A stretch of DNA of 37,856 nucleotides from positions 1 through 37,856 of the forward strand of contig NZ_NHSK01000048.1 in the NCBI RefSeq assembly GCF_016653355.1. The letters run 5' to 3'. Shown here in pieces: positions 16,924-24,698 of the stretch. The stretch is from Rhodoplanes elegans (GTDB taxonomy: Bacteria > Pseudomonadota > Alphaproteobacteria > Rhizobiales > Xanthobacteraceae). The number at the start of each line of letters is the position of its first letter. The stretch's first letter is position 1. The notes under the pieces are model-generated. The model searched no databases, was not told the origin of the DNA, and saw nothing but the letters and a program-made list of their open reading frames with translations. A program made the translations under genes and the position numbers.

Positions 16924-17675
16924 GGCTTCGGCTCCGGCAGACGGTCCGGCAGATCGATGAGGCCGGGCACCAGCTCGCGACCGGCCTTCTTCTTCTCCTC
17001 CCAGCCGCGGCGGTAGTGCTCGTCCTGGCGGCCGGCGGCGAGCTTGATCGGCAGCACCTTGATGGCCGCCTCGGTGAGCACGCAGGACTTCTCGCACTTG
17101 CCGCAGCCCGTGCAGGCGTCGGCGTGGACGACCGGCTCGAACACGGCGTGCTTGCCGGTGCGGCGGTTGTGCGTCTGCTCCAGCGTGATCGCCTTGTCGA
17201 TCACGGGGCACACCCGATAGCAGACGTCGCAGCGCAGCCCCTGCAGATTGAGGCAGGTGTCGCGCGACGCGATCACGGCGACGCCCATGCGGGCCGCCGT
17301 GATGTCGACGAGGCCCTTGTCGAGCGCGCCGGTCGGGCACGCCTTCACGCACGGGATGTCCTCGCACATCTCGCACGGAATTTTTCGCGCCCGGAAGAAC
17401 GGCGTTCCGCCGGCCGGCCCGGCGGCGAGATCGGCGAGCTTCAGTGTGTCGTACGGGCAGGCGCGCACGCACAGCCCGCAGCGCACGCAGGCGGACAGGA
17501 ACCTGTCCTCCGGCAGCGCGCCGGGCGGCCGCAGCGCGTCGGCCGGCAGCGAGCGCGACTGCGCGGCGAAGAGCGCGAGCCCGAGCCCGCACGCGCCCGC
17601 CCCTACCGCCGTGCGCAGGGAGGCCTGCACGAAGCGGCGGCGGGTCGGGGCTTTCGGTTCGCTGTCGCGCGCCAT
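16920..17675 (-). CDS. napG: Ferredoxin-type protein NapG
   Basis: A protein of 251 residues with a twin-arginine leader ([10 protein letters not shown] near 12-21) and four [4Fe-4S] motifs: [43 protein letters not shown] and [11 protein letters not shown]. It is a periplasmic Fe-S protein that works with NapH. napGH is usual in gamma- and epsilonproteobacterial nap operons and less so in alphaproteobacteria, which more often carry napKEFDABC. The gene starts 148 bases after the napA stop; this gap holds a large palindromic element. Confidence 0.94.
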   Translation of the reverse strand: MARDSEPKAPTRRRFVQASLRTAVGAGACGLGLALFAAQSRSLPADALRPPGALPEDRFLSACVRCGLCVRACPYDTLKLADLAAGPAGGTPFFRARKIPCEMCEDIPCVKACPTGALDKGLVDITAARMGVAVIASRDTCLNLQGLRCDVCYRVCPVIDKAITLEQTHNRRTGKHAVFEPVVHADACTGCGKCEKSCVLTEAAIKVLPIKLAAGRQDEHYRRGWEEKKKAGRELVPGLIDLPDRLPEPKP

Positions 17676-17704
17676 CTCGGCTCACACTCGCCTTCGATCA
17701 CCGG

Positions 17705-17793
17705 TCATCCGCGGGCTCGACCCGCGGATCCATCCTTCGAAAAGCAAGCGTCCTCCTGGTTCGATGGATGGCCGGGTCGGGGCCGGCCATGAC
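17705..17793. repeat. Nested palindromic intergenic element, family A, copy 1 (inside nap operon)
   Basis: Two hairpins face each other: TCATCCGCGGG-CTCGA-CCCGCGGAT on the left and GGATGGCCGGG-TC-GGGGCCGGCCATGA on the right, with GATCCATC/GATGGATG pairing between them. The layout matches copies at 24576-24678 and 37187-37274. It fills most of the napA-napG gap. Confidence 0.7.
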
Positions 17794-17823
17794 GGCGTTG
17801 TTGAACGTTTCGAATCGCGCCGG

Positions 17824-20343
17824 TCAGATCGGCACCACCTTGCAGGCCGCCTTCTTGAAGTCGGTCTCCTTCGAGATCGGGCAGGTCGCGTCGAGGGTGA
17901 GCTTGTTGACCAGCTGGCCCTCGTCGAAGAACGGGATGAAGACGAGGCCCGGCGGCATCTTGTTGCGGCCGCGGGTCTCCACCCGCGTGATCACCTCGCC
18001 GCGGCGCGTGATCACCTTGACGGACTGGCCGCGCCTCAAGCCCCGGCTCTGCGCGTCGTCCGGATGCATGAACAGCTGCGCGGTCGGATAGGAGCGGTGC
18101 AGCTCCGGCACGCGGCGCGTCATCGAGCCGGAGTGCCAGTGCTCCAGCACGCGGCCCGTGCACAGCCACATGTCGTAATCCTTGTCCGGGCTCTCGGCGG
18201 CCGGCTCGTAGGGACAGAAGATGATCCGCGCCCGGCCGTCCGGCTTGCCGTAGAACTTCACGCCCTCGCCGGCCTTGACGTAGGGATCGTAGCCCTCGCG
18301 GAAGCGCCACAGCGTCTCCTTGCCGTCGACCACGGGCCAGCGCAGGCCGCGCGCCTTGTGATAGATGTCGAACGGCGCGAGATCGTGCGCCTTGCCGCGG
18401 CCGAAGGCGGCGTACTCCTCGAACAGCCCCTTCTGGACGTAGAAGCCGAACGCCTGGGACTCGTCGTTGTCGAAGCCCTGCTGGGTCTCGGCGAGCGGGA
18501 ACTTGTTCACGGCGCCGTTCGCGTAGAGCACGTCGAAGAGCGTCTTGCCGCGCAGCTCCGGCTTCTTGGCGATCAGTTCCTCGGGCCACACCTCCTCGAC
18601 CTTGAAGTATTTCGAGAACTCGATGGTCTGCCAGAGGTCGGAGCGCGCCTCGCCCGGCGCCTTCACCTGCTGGCGCCAGAACTGGCCGCGCCGCTCGGCA
18701 TTGCCGTAGGCGCCCTCCTTCTCCATCCACATCGCAGTCGGAAGAATCAGATCGGCGGCGAGCGCCGTGACGGTCGGGTACGGATCGGAGACGACGACGA
18801 AGTTGTCGGGGTTGCGGTAGCCCGGCAGGCCCTCGCCGTTCATGTTCGGCGCGGTCTGCATGTTGTTGGTGCACTGGACCCAGTAGGCGTTGAGCTTGCC
18901 GTCCTTGAGCATCCGGTGCTGCACCACGGCGTGATAGCCGATGTTGCCCGGGATGGTGCCTTCGGGGAGCTGCCAGATCTTCTCGGCGACGGCGCGATGC
19001 GCCGGGCTCGTGACGACCATGTCGGCCGGCAGCCGATGCGCGAAGGTGCCGACCTCGCGGGCCGTGCCGCAGGCCGAGGGCTGGCCGGTGAGCGAAAACG
19101 GGCCGTTGCCGGGCTCGGAGATCTTACCCGTGAGCAGATGGATGTTGTAGACGAGGTTGTTCACCCAGGTGCCGCGGGCGTGCTGGTTGAAGCCCATGGT
19201 CCAGTAGGAGACGACCTTCTTCTTCGGATCGGCATAGAGCCTGGCGAGCTTGAGGAGCTTGTCGGGCTCGACGCCGGAGAGCTTCGCCGTGTACTCGAGC
19301 GTGTATTTCGCCACCTGCTCCTTGTACTGGTCGAACGTGATGTCGCGCATGCCGGCCGGATCGATGGCGCCGTCCTTTCCGGCCTTGTGCGAGGCGTTCT
19401 TGGCTGCCACCTCGCGCGGATCGGTCGGGCGCAGCCCGTAGCCGATGTCCTCCACGGTGTGGGCGAAGGCGACGTGCTTGCCGACGAAGTCCTGGTTCAC
19501 GGCGCCGTTCTGGATGATCCAGTTGGCGATGAAGTTGAGGATCGCGAGGTCGCTCTGCGGCACGAAGATCATGCCGTTGTCGGCGAGCTCGAAGCTCCGG
19601 TGCTCGAAGGTCGAGAGCACGTGCACCTCGCAGCCGTCGTGGGTGAGGCGCCGGTCGGTGAGGCGCGACCACAGGATCGGATGCATCTCGGCCATGTTGG
19701 CGCCCCACAGCACGAAGCCGTCGGCGTGCTCGAGGTCGTCGTAGCAGCCCATCGGCTCGTCGATGCCGAAGGTGCGCATGAAACCGGCGACCGCCGACGC
19801 CATGCAGTGGCGCGCGTTGGGATCGAGATTGTTGGAGCGGAAGCCGGCCTTGTAGAGCTTCGCCGCGGCGTAACCCTCCCAGATCGTCCACTGGCCCGAG
19901 CCGAACATGCCGACCGCGGAGGGGCCGCTCTTCTTCAGCGCCGCCTTCCACTTCTCGGCCATGATCGTGAAGGCCTGGTCCCACGTGATCGGCGTGAAGT
20001 CACCGGTCTTGTCGAACTTGCCGTTGCGCATGCGCAGCAGCGGCCGGGTCAGCCGGTCCTCGCCGTACATGATCTTCGACAGGAAGTAGCCCTTGATGCA
20101 GTTGAGGCCGCGATTGACGGGCGCGTCGGGATCGCCCTGCGTCGCCACGACCTTGCCGCCCTTGACGCCGACCAGCACGCCGCAGCCGGTGCCGCAGAAG
20201 CGGCACACGCCCTTGTCCCAGCGGATGCCGTCGCCGCGGGCGACCTGCGCGTCCGCCGTCTCGGGGACCGTCACGCCGGCGGCGGCCGCGGCGGCCGCCA
20301 CGGCGGCCAGCTTCATGGTGTCGCGTCGCGTCTGCTCGGACAT
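17824..20343 (-). CDS. napA: Periplasmic nitrate reductase catalytic subunit NapA
   Basis: A protein of 839 residues, close to the usual NapA length. An RR leader (TRRDTMKL at 5-12, an imperfect Tat motif) precedes an Ala-rich core. The [4Fe-4S] ligands are Cys47, 50, 54 and 82 (CRFCGTGCG and NCIKGYF). The molybdenum ligand is Cys180 (NARHCMAS), as in Nap and unlike Nar. The enzyme binds a bis-MGD cofactor and reduces nitrate to nitrite in the periplasm. The ATG at 20343 is two bases from the napD stop. The protein alone cannot say whether the system serves denitrification, redox poise or nitrate ammonification; no nir, nor or nrf gene is in the window. Confidence 0.97.
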   Translation of the reverse strand: MSEQTRRDTMKLAAVAAAAAAAGVTVPETADAQVARGDGIRWDKGVCRFCGTGCGVLVGVKGGKVVATQGDPDAPVNRGLNCIKGYFLSKIMYGEDRLTRPLLRMRNGKFDKTGDFTPITWDQAFTIMAEKWKAALKKSGPSAVGMFGSGQWTIWEGYAAAKLYKAGFRSNNLDPNARHCMASAVAGFMRTFGIDEPMGCYDDLEHADGFVLWGANMAEMHPILWSRLTDRRLTHDGCEVHVLSTFEHRSFELADNGMIFVPQSDLAILNFIANWIIQNGAVNQDFVGKHVAFAHTVEDIGYGLRPTDPREVAAKNASHKAGKDGAIDPAGMRDITFDQYKEQVAKYTLEYTAKLSGVEPDKLLKLARLYADPKKKVVSYWTMGFNQHARGTWVNNLVYNIHLLTGKISEPGNGPFSLTGQPSACGTAREVGTFAHRLPADMVVTSPAHRAVAEKIWQLPEGTIPGNIGYHAVVQHRMLKDGKLNAYWVQCTNNMQTAPNMNGEGLPGYRNPDNFVVVSDPYPTVTALAADLILPTAMWMEKEGAYGNAERRGQFWRQQVKAPGEARSDLWQTIEFSKYFKVEEVWPEELIAKKPELRGKTLFDVLYANGAVNKFPLAETQQGFDNDESQAFGFYVQKGLFEEYAAFGRGKAHDLAPFDIYHKARGLRWPVVDGKETLWRFREGYDPYVKAGEGVKFYGKPDGRARIIFCPYEPAAESPDKDYDMWLCTGRVLEHWHSGSMTRRVPELHRSYPTAQLFMHPDDAQSRGLRRGQSVKVITRRGEVITRVETRGRNKMPPGLVFIPFFDEGQLVNKLTLDATCPISKETDFKKAACKVVPI

Positions 20344-20345
20344 GT

Positions 20346-20642
20346 TCAAGCCTCCATGACGTGCGGAGCCGCAGGGCCGCGGTCCGGATCGAATCCGTGA
20401 TAGACGAGCGCCGCGGCGACCACGCCGGGCGTGCGGTGAATGGTCTCGAGGCCCGACAGCGCAGTCGCGGTGTCCGTGTCCTCGAGCGTGACGATCAGCC
20501 GGCCGCCGTCGAGCACGGCGTGCAGCTCGCTGCCGGGAATGGCTTCCAGCGCCCGCGCGATCTCGTCCGCGCGCGCTGGCAGGGCGTGGACCAGCACGCC
20601 ACAGACATTGGTGCCGCAGACACCCGTGTCGCTCTTCGTCAT
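20346..20642 (-). CDS. napD: NapA Tat-leader chaperone NapD
   Basis: A protein of 98 residues of the NapD family, which binds the Tat signal of NapA in the cytoplasm and holds back export until the cofactor is loaded. The family pattern is visible: [20 protein letters not shown], then [20 protein letters not shown] and a [15 protein letters not shown] ending. Its start overlaps the stop of the upstream NapD-like gene by four bases (ATGA) and its stop is two bases from napA. Confidence 0.92.
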   Translation of the reverse strand: MTKSDTGVCGTNVCGVLVHALPARADEIARALEAIPGSELHAVLDGGRLIVTLEDTDTATALSGLETIHRTPGVVAAALVYHGFDPDRGPAAPHVMEA

Positions 20643-21007
20643 GACGTGACCTCTGGAGAAGCGGCGGCGTCCGCGCGCGCAATGGGCATGTCGGGGGACA
20701 GCACGCTGGCGGTCAGCACGCCCGGCATCTCGGTCAGTGCCTGCAGGGTCGCGGCGACGGCGTCGGCCGGGACCTCCGCGATCAGGCGGCCGCGCGTCGG
20801 CTCGGAGACGCGAACGCCTTCGAGCGCACGCACCGCGTCGCCGACGGCGTCACGGCGGGCGGGCGCCACCTGGACGAGAATCGCGACGCGCGCGTCCGGT
20901 ATCGCGGATCGAGACGACGGCGCGTCGGCGGCACCGCGCCGCCAGCGACCGGTCAGGACAAGTCGACGATCAAGGACGGCGGACTCGGAGGACGGAACGG
21001 CGGGCAT
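20639..21007 (-). CDS. Second, diverged NapD-like protein
   Basis: A protein of 122 residues from the ATG at 21007 (GAGG nine bases upstream; a GTG at 21049 lacks a site). It is first in the nap operon, where napF or napE would often be. Residues about 37-108 follow the NapD pattern: [16 protein letters not shown] (strand-helix), [20 protein letters not shown], then [16 protein letters not shown], matching the [18 protein letters not shown] and [13 protein letters not shown] parts of the adjacent NapD. It lacks the ring of VCG and His residues and has a basic, Ser-rich N-terminal extension of about 35 residues. Overlap with napD (ATGA) shows co-translation. Assignment as a NapD paralogue is by pattern only; it has no sign of NapE (no membrane segment) or NapF (no Cys motifs). 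Confidence 0.7.
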   Translation of the reverse strand: MPAVPSSESAVLDRRLVLTGRWRRGAADAPSSRSAIPDARVAILVQVAPARRDAVGDAVRALEGVRVSEPTRGRLIAEVPADAVAATLQALTEMPGVLTASVLSPDMPIARADAAASPEVTS

Positions 21008-21345
21008 GCAGTGCGACCTCGGCCGGGCGGAAGGCTGGGCGGGACACACGCGGGGGACGTGGACTGGCGCGGTAGTAGGCGACGGCGCGCAAAAGATCCT
21101 TGATCCCGATCAGTCATCTTTCCGATTCCGGGAAATTGCCCACAACGGCAGCGCATTCAGACTATTATTTAGGCAAACCAGATCGATGCCCGAGCGGTAT
21201 CGCGGCGAGCGCGGCGCCGCACATACCGCCCCTCGACCGACAGATCAGGAAACGCCCCGATGTGGCGAAACGCCGCTCGCGAGGCGCCGGCGCGCCTCCG
21301 TCCGTGTTTCGCAGCCCGTGACGTCGTCTGCGAGACATACGCCGG
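21008..21345. other. nap promoter region
   Basis: 338 bases between glgB-like and the nap operon, both on the minus strand. It contains the FNR-type box at 21100-21113, a candidate -10, and an AT-rich stretch at 21158-21185. No gene or ribosome site is visible in the rest. Confidence 0.65.
21072..21113 (-). promoter_or_regulatory. FNR-type box and class II promoter of the nap operon
   Basis: Bases 21100-21113 read TTGATCCCGATCAG on the plus strand, matching TTGAT-N4-ATCAA at nine of ten positions. A TACTAC -10 candidate lies at 21072-21077 (minus strand), with its centre 32 bases from the box centre, exactly the spacing of a class II FNR promoter (box at -41.5). Transcription would start near 21065, about 58 bases before the first start codon. 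Confidence 0.65.
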
Positions 21346-23778
21346 CTAGACGCGCTGGAGGACCGCGACGGTGTTCGCGGCGAGCCGCACCGTCAGGGCC
21401 CCGTGGCCGCTCGCGACCGGGCCGATGTTCTCCAGCCCGCCGCCGCCGAACGCGGCCGCGTCGCTGTTCAGCACTTCGCGCCATGATCCGTCGGCGAGCA
21501 GGGGATGCTGGATGCGGTAGCCGTCCGCGAAGGCGTGGTTGTTCAGGCTGGCGACGACGACGAGCTCCTGCCCGGCGTCGGCGCGGCGGACGGCGAGCAC
21601 CCGGTTGGCGTCGTGGACGTGCAGGATGTCGAGCGCGTGCGACCGTAGCGCGGCGGAGCCCCGGCGCAGCGCGATGACGGCCCGATAGAACGCGAGCAGC
21701 CGCGCCCCCTCGCCTTCCGCCAGCGCCTCGAAGTCTTCGCGGTGACCGATGAAGTCGTTATAACGATAGGGCTCGCGGGCGCCGACCTCCTCGCCCATGA
21801 AGAACATCGGCGTCGCCGGGCCGAGCAGACCCAGCGCCGCGATCACGCGGGTGCGCGCCTCGGCGAAGCCCCGCGTCGCGCCGACCAGCGGCGCACCGTT
21901 GACGGCCGTGACGATGGTGCGGGCCGAGTAGACCTTGTGGCCGTTCTCCTCGTAGCTCGAGTTGCCGGCCTCGTCGTGCGACTCGTGATAGACGACATGC
22001 CCGTGCGTGCTCGCCGCCAGCGTGCCGGCGAACCACGTCATGTTCAGCGGCCGGTCGTCACCGTAGCCGGCGAACTTCAGCAGCCGGGCACGAGCGGAAT
22101 CGTTGGTCGCGTCGCCGACCAGCTGATGGTAGAACTCGGCGTACCAGGCGGCGTCGAAGCCGAGCCCACCCGCGGCCGTCGGCTGGGTCACGGCCGGCCA
22201 GCCGGAGTGGTCCTCGGCGATCAGGATCACGTCCGGCCGCACCAGGCGCATGGTGCGGGTCCACTCCCGCAGGAACTTCTGGCCGAAGATGCGCGCGCCG
22301 TTGGCTGGGCGTCCGTCGGCGTGCAGCTTCGCATAGGCGTGCAGCGAGGTCGTCTGGTCGACCCGGAAGCCATCGACGTGGAACTCGTCGACCAGCATGG
22401 CGGCCGAGGAGATGAACAGCTTGCGGACGTTCTCCTCCCAGAAGCGCGGCGCCCAGCCGGTCGAGTCGTTGTCGATGTAGCCGCCCTCGGGGAACGAATA
22501 ATCCTGCGGCCGGCCCTCGTACCAGTACCAGATGTTGCGCTCCGGCGCGGTCGAGTCGTAGGCCCACTCGGCCCGCTCGGCGTCGGCGATGTAGTGGTTG
22601 TAGACGACGTCCATGATCACCGCGATGCCGTGGCGGTGGCATTCGCGCACGAACCACTTGAACTGATCACGTCCGCCGCCCGCGTACTCGATCGCGAGGT
22701 AGTGCGACGAGCCGTAGCCCCAGCTCGCCCAGCCTTCGTATTCGGCGAGCGGCATCAGCTCGACCGCGTTGACGCCGAGCCGGCGCAGATAGGGCAGGAA
22801 CGCCATCGCGTCCTTGAGCGTGCCGCGCGGGCCGCGGCCGGCGGCGAGCCCGTCGACATGCAGCTCGTAGATGATCAGATCCTCGAGCCGGCGCGGCACC
22901 GGATTGGCGGGATCGTACTCGTCGCGCCAGAACGCCTCCTCCGGCGTCCATTCGGTCTCGGGGAACACGCAGGACTCGAACGCCTTGGTGATGCGGGCCG
23001 GATCGACGACGACCGAGCAGCTCTTGGTGCCGTCGAGGCTCTTGCGGCACCCGCACCAGCTCGGCCCGCGGGCGGGGTCGACATTGCCGCTGCCGATCTG
23101 GCAGCGGGAGAACAGATCGGTGCGATAGGCGATCGTGCCGTCGTCGCGGGTGATGCGGTACATGTAGAGCGTGTGGTCGTAATCGCTCCAGGCGCCGCCG
23201 CCCGGCAGCTCGGCCGCGACCGTCGTCCACACGCCGTCGTCGTCGCGATGCATGGCCGTGGCCGTGTCGACGTCGCGGCCGTCGTCGAAGATGTAGCCGC
23301 CCTTCTCGTTGTTCGGCCCCGAGAGCGTCGCGCGCACCAGCTCGACAGTACGGGCGTTCGGCGCCCAGACCGCGAAGCGCACCCGTTCGCCGTCGTCGCC
23401 GAACACCGGATTGGCGCCGAGCCGCCGGCAATGGGTGAGGTGGTAGCGCTCGACCTGGTCGGCTCCGCGCAGCACGAACTCGCGATGCTGATCGGAGGAC
23501 GACCCGACGCTCTGCTCGGTCGGCATCGCCGAGACGGTGCCGGCGTCGGTCGCCGTCGTGACGCTCCAGCGCAACGTCGCGCCCTGTGCGGCGTCGTCGA
23601 GTCGGACGGTGGCGCGAAACGCCGGGCAGCCGTCGTCGGCGACGAACGGCTCCATCGGAACGCTCGACCACTGCGCCGAGGGGCGACCTTGGTCGTCCCA
23701 GCTCCCCGCCAGCCTGACGTCACGCAGCACGATGTGGCGAAGCCCGGTACGATACTCGAAATGGACAGCGATCGGCAT
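21346..23778 (-). CDS. GH13 alpha-glucan branching-enzyme-like protein
   Basis: A protein of 810 residues from the ATG at 23778, which has GGAGG six bases upstream; an ATG six codons earlier would swallow that site. Residues about 1-110 form an all-beta starch-binding-like domain, about 120-215 a CBM48-like domain (RVRFAVWAPNARTVELV), then the GH13 barrel. All four GH13 regions are intact: DVVYNH near 390, DGFRVD near 473 (nucleophile), LIAEDHSG near 521 (acid/base) and HESHDE near 600. These fit GlgB or a close relative such as a maltooligosyltrehalose trehalohydrolase. A Cys-rich insert (Cys at about 226, 243, 245, 255 and 270) lies before the barrel and is not part of normal GlgB. No glgA, glgC, glgP or treY is nearby, so the true substrate is open. 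It is the last gene of a four-gene minus-strand cassette. Confidence 0.82.
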   Translation of the reverse strand: MPIAVHFEYRTGLRHIVLRDVRLAGSWDDQGRPSAQWSSVPMEPFVADDGCPAFRATVRLDDAAQGATLRWSVTTATDAGTVSAMPTEQSVGSSSDQHREFVLRGADQVERYHLTHCRRLGANPVFGDDGERVRFAVWAPNARTVELVRATLSGPNNEKGGYIFDDGRDVDTATAMHRDDDGVWTTVAAELPGGGAWSDYDHTLYMYRITRDDGTIAYRTDLFSRCQIGSGNVDPARGPSWCGCRKSLDGTKSCSVVVDPARITKAFESCVFPETEWTPEEAFWRDEYDPANPVPRRLEDLIIYELHVDGLAAGRGPRGTLKDAMAFLPYLRRLGVNAVELMPLAEYEGWASWGYGSSHYLAIEYAGGGRDQFKWFVRECHRHGIAVIMDVVYNHYIADAERAEWAYDSTAPERNIWYWYEGRPQDYSFPEGGYIDNDSTGWAPRFWEENVRKLFISSAAMLVDEFHVDGFRVDQTTSLHAYAKLHADGRPANGARIFGQKFLREWTRTMRLVRPDVILIAEDHSGWPAVTQPTAAGGLGFDAAWYAEFYHQLVGDATNDSARARLLKFAGYGDDRPLNMTWFAGTLAASTHGHVVYHESHDEAGNSSYEENGHKVYSARTIVTAVNGAPLVGATRGFAEARTRVIAALGLLGPATPMFFMGEEVGAREPYRYNDFIGHREDFEALAEGEGARLLAFYRAVIALRRGSAALRSHALDILHVHDANRVLAVRRADAGQELVVVASLNNHAFADGYRIQHPLLADGSWREVLNSDAAAFGGGGLENIGPVASGHGALTVRLAANTVAVLQRV

Positions 23779-23809
23779 GATGGCCTCCAGTGACATGGCG
23801 CCCTTCGGC

Positions 23810-23833
23810 CCTCTCCCCGCGCGCGGGGAGAGG
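23810..23833. repeat. Perfect 24-base palindrome between EthD-like and GH13 genes
   Basis: Bases 23810-23821 (CCTCTCCCCGCG) are exactly complementary to 23822-23833. It sits in the 69-base intercistronic gap. The CCTCTCC border recurs in the hairpin at 14567-14590. It may act as a partial terminator or mRNA stabiliser. Confidence 0.6.
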
Positions 23834-23847
23834 TTAAGACCGTGCCG

Positions 23848-24546
23848 TCAGCTCCGCGGCTCCGGCCCGATGATCCAGTGCTCGCGCACCACCAGGCGAT
23901 GCAGAAAGCGCGGCTCGGCGCAGCGGCGCCAATCACTGGCCAGCATCGCGCCCTCGATCGAGGTCTCGGCCGCGAGCGCCGCGTCGCGATCGTCGAACCA
24001 GAGCTGCTCGACGCAGTCGAGCGGGGCCTCGCCGATCGCGTAGGCGCCGTCGCGCACATGGCCCTGCTGATACCGCCGGAGCCCCGGCAGCGCCGCCGCC
24101 AGGGCGGCGTGGGTCCCCAGCATGTGACTGCGGAAATCCCCGAGCGGCAGGCCTTCGCGCCGCTTGGTCAGCACGAGCAGCAACGCGAGCGTGGTGTCGC
24201 GCGCCTCCGCCGGTCCGGGCAGCAGCAGATGCGCCGTGGTGTCGAGCGCGAGCGTGCGCCAGAATGCCGCCCAGCGCGGCTCGTCGGCGCGCGCGCCGTC
24301 GATGAACTCCGGCGACTGCAGGGAGGCGAGCTGCTCGGTCTCGTTCGCGAGCCAGATCTCCGCGACGCCGCTCCACAGCGGCTCGGCCGAGTCGCCCGGC
24401 CGCGCGACGCGGGTGTCGACCTTGTACTTTCTGATCTGCGCGATGCGGCTCGCGTAGCGCACCGCGTGCTCCTCGACCCAATAGCGCTGGAACGCCGCCT
24501 CGGTCATGCCGGGCTTGGGGCTCGCGAAGATGAACTGGTGGATCAT
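23848..24546 (-). CDS. Tandem EthD-domain (dimeric alpha-beta barrel) protein
   Basis: A protein of 232 residues built of two ferredoxin-like EthD units. The first (about 1-105) has FIFASPKPGMTEAAFQRYW then EEHAVRYASRIAQIRKYKV. The second (about 112-225) has LALLLVLTKRREGLPLGDFR then LGTHAALAAALPGLRRYQQG. Both keep the pattern of a helix ending F/W, a central His and an Arg/Lys-Tyr pair. The fold usually makes a barrel from two chains; here one chain can form it alone. EthD proteins are involved in ring or ether oxidation pathways or in polyketide cyclisation, but no catalytic residue set identifies a reaction here. The ribosome site is weak. It is the third gene of the AGE/DJ-1/EthD/GH13 cassette. 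Confidence 0.75.
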   Translation of the reverse strand: MIHQFIFASPKPGMTEAAFQRYWVEEHAVRYASRIAQIRKYKVDTRVARPGDSAEPLWSGVAEIWLANETEQLASLQSPEFIDGARADEPRWAAFWRTLALDTTAHLLLPGPAEARDTTLALLLVLTKRREGLPLGDFRSHMLGTHAALAAALPGLRRYQQGHVRDGAYAIGEAPLDCVEQLWFDDRDAALAAETSIEGAMLASDWRRCAEPRFLHRLVVREHWIIGPEPRS

Positions 24547-24575
24547 GGTTGCCCGCGGGGCCTCCGTCCTCGCTC

Positions 24576-24678
24576 GTCATGGCCGGGCTCGTCCCGGCCA
24601 TCCACGTCTTCGACCGTTGCAGATTTATAGCGCGGCCTGCGGCCGCCCGTGGATGCCCGGCACGGGGCCGGGCATGAC
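24576..24678. repeat. Nested palindromic intergenic element, family A, copy 2
   Basis: Left hairpin GTCATGGCCGGG-CTCGT-CCCGGCCATCCACG and right hairpin CGTGGATGCCCGGC-ACGGG-GCCGGGCATGAC, separated by about 42 bases that include GCGGCCTGCGGCCGC. It lies between the EthD-like and DJ-1-like genes, inside the cassette. Confidence 0.75.
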
Positions 24679-24698
24679 GGCGGAGAGGACAGACCGTT

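Noticed and set aside
17705-17793. Palindromic elements as insertion sequences
   Set aside because: They are under 110 bases, contain no transposase frame and show no target duplication. They fit non-autonomous REP-like repeats better.
21742-23793. 683-residue plus-strand frame opposite the GH13 gene
   Set aside because: Shadow frame; all GH13 motifs are on the minus strand and this translation has none.
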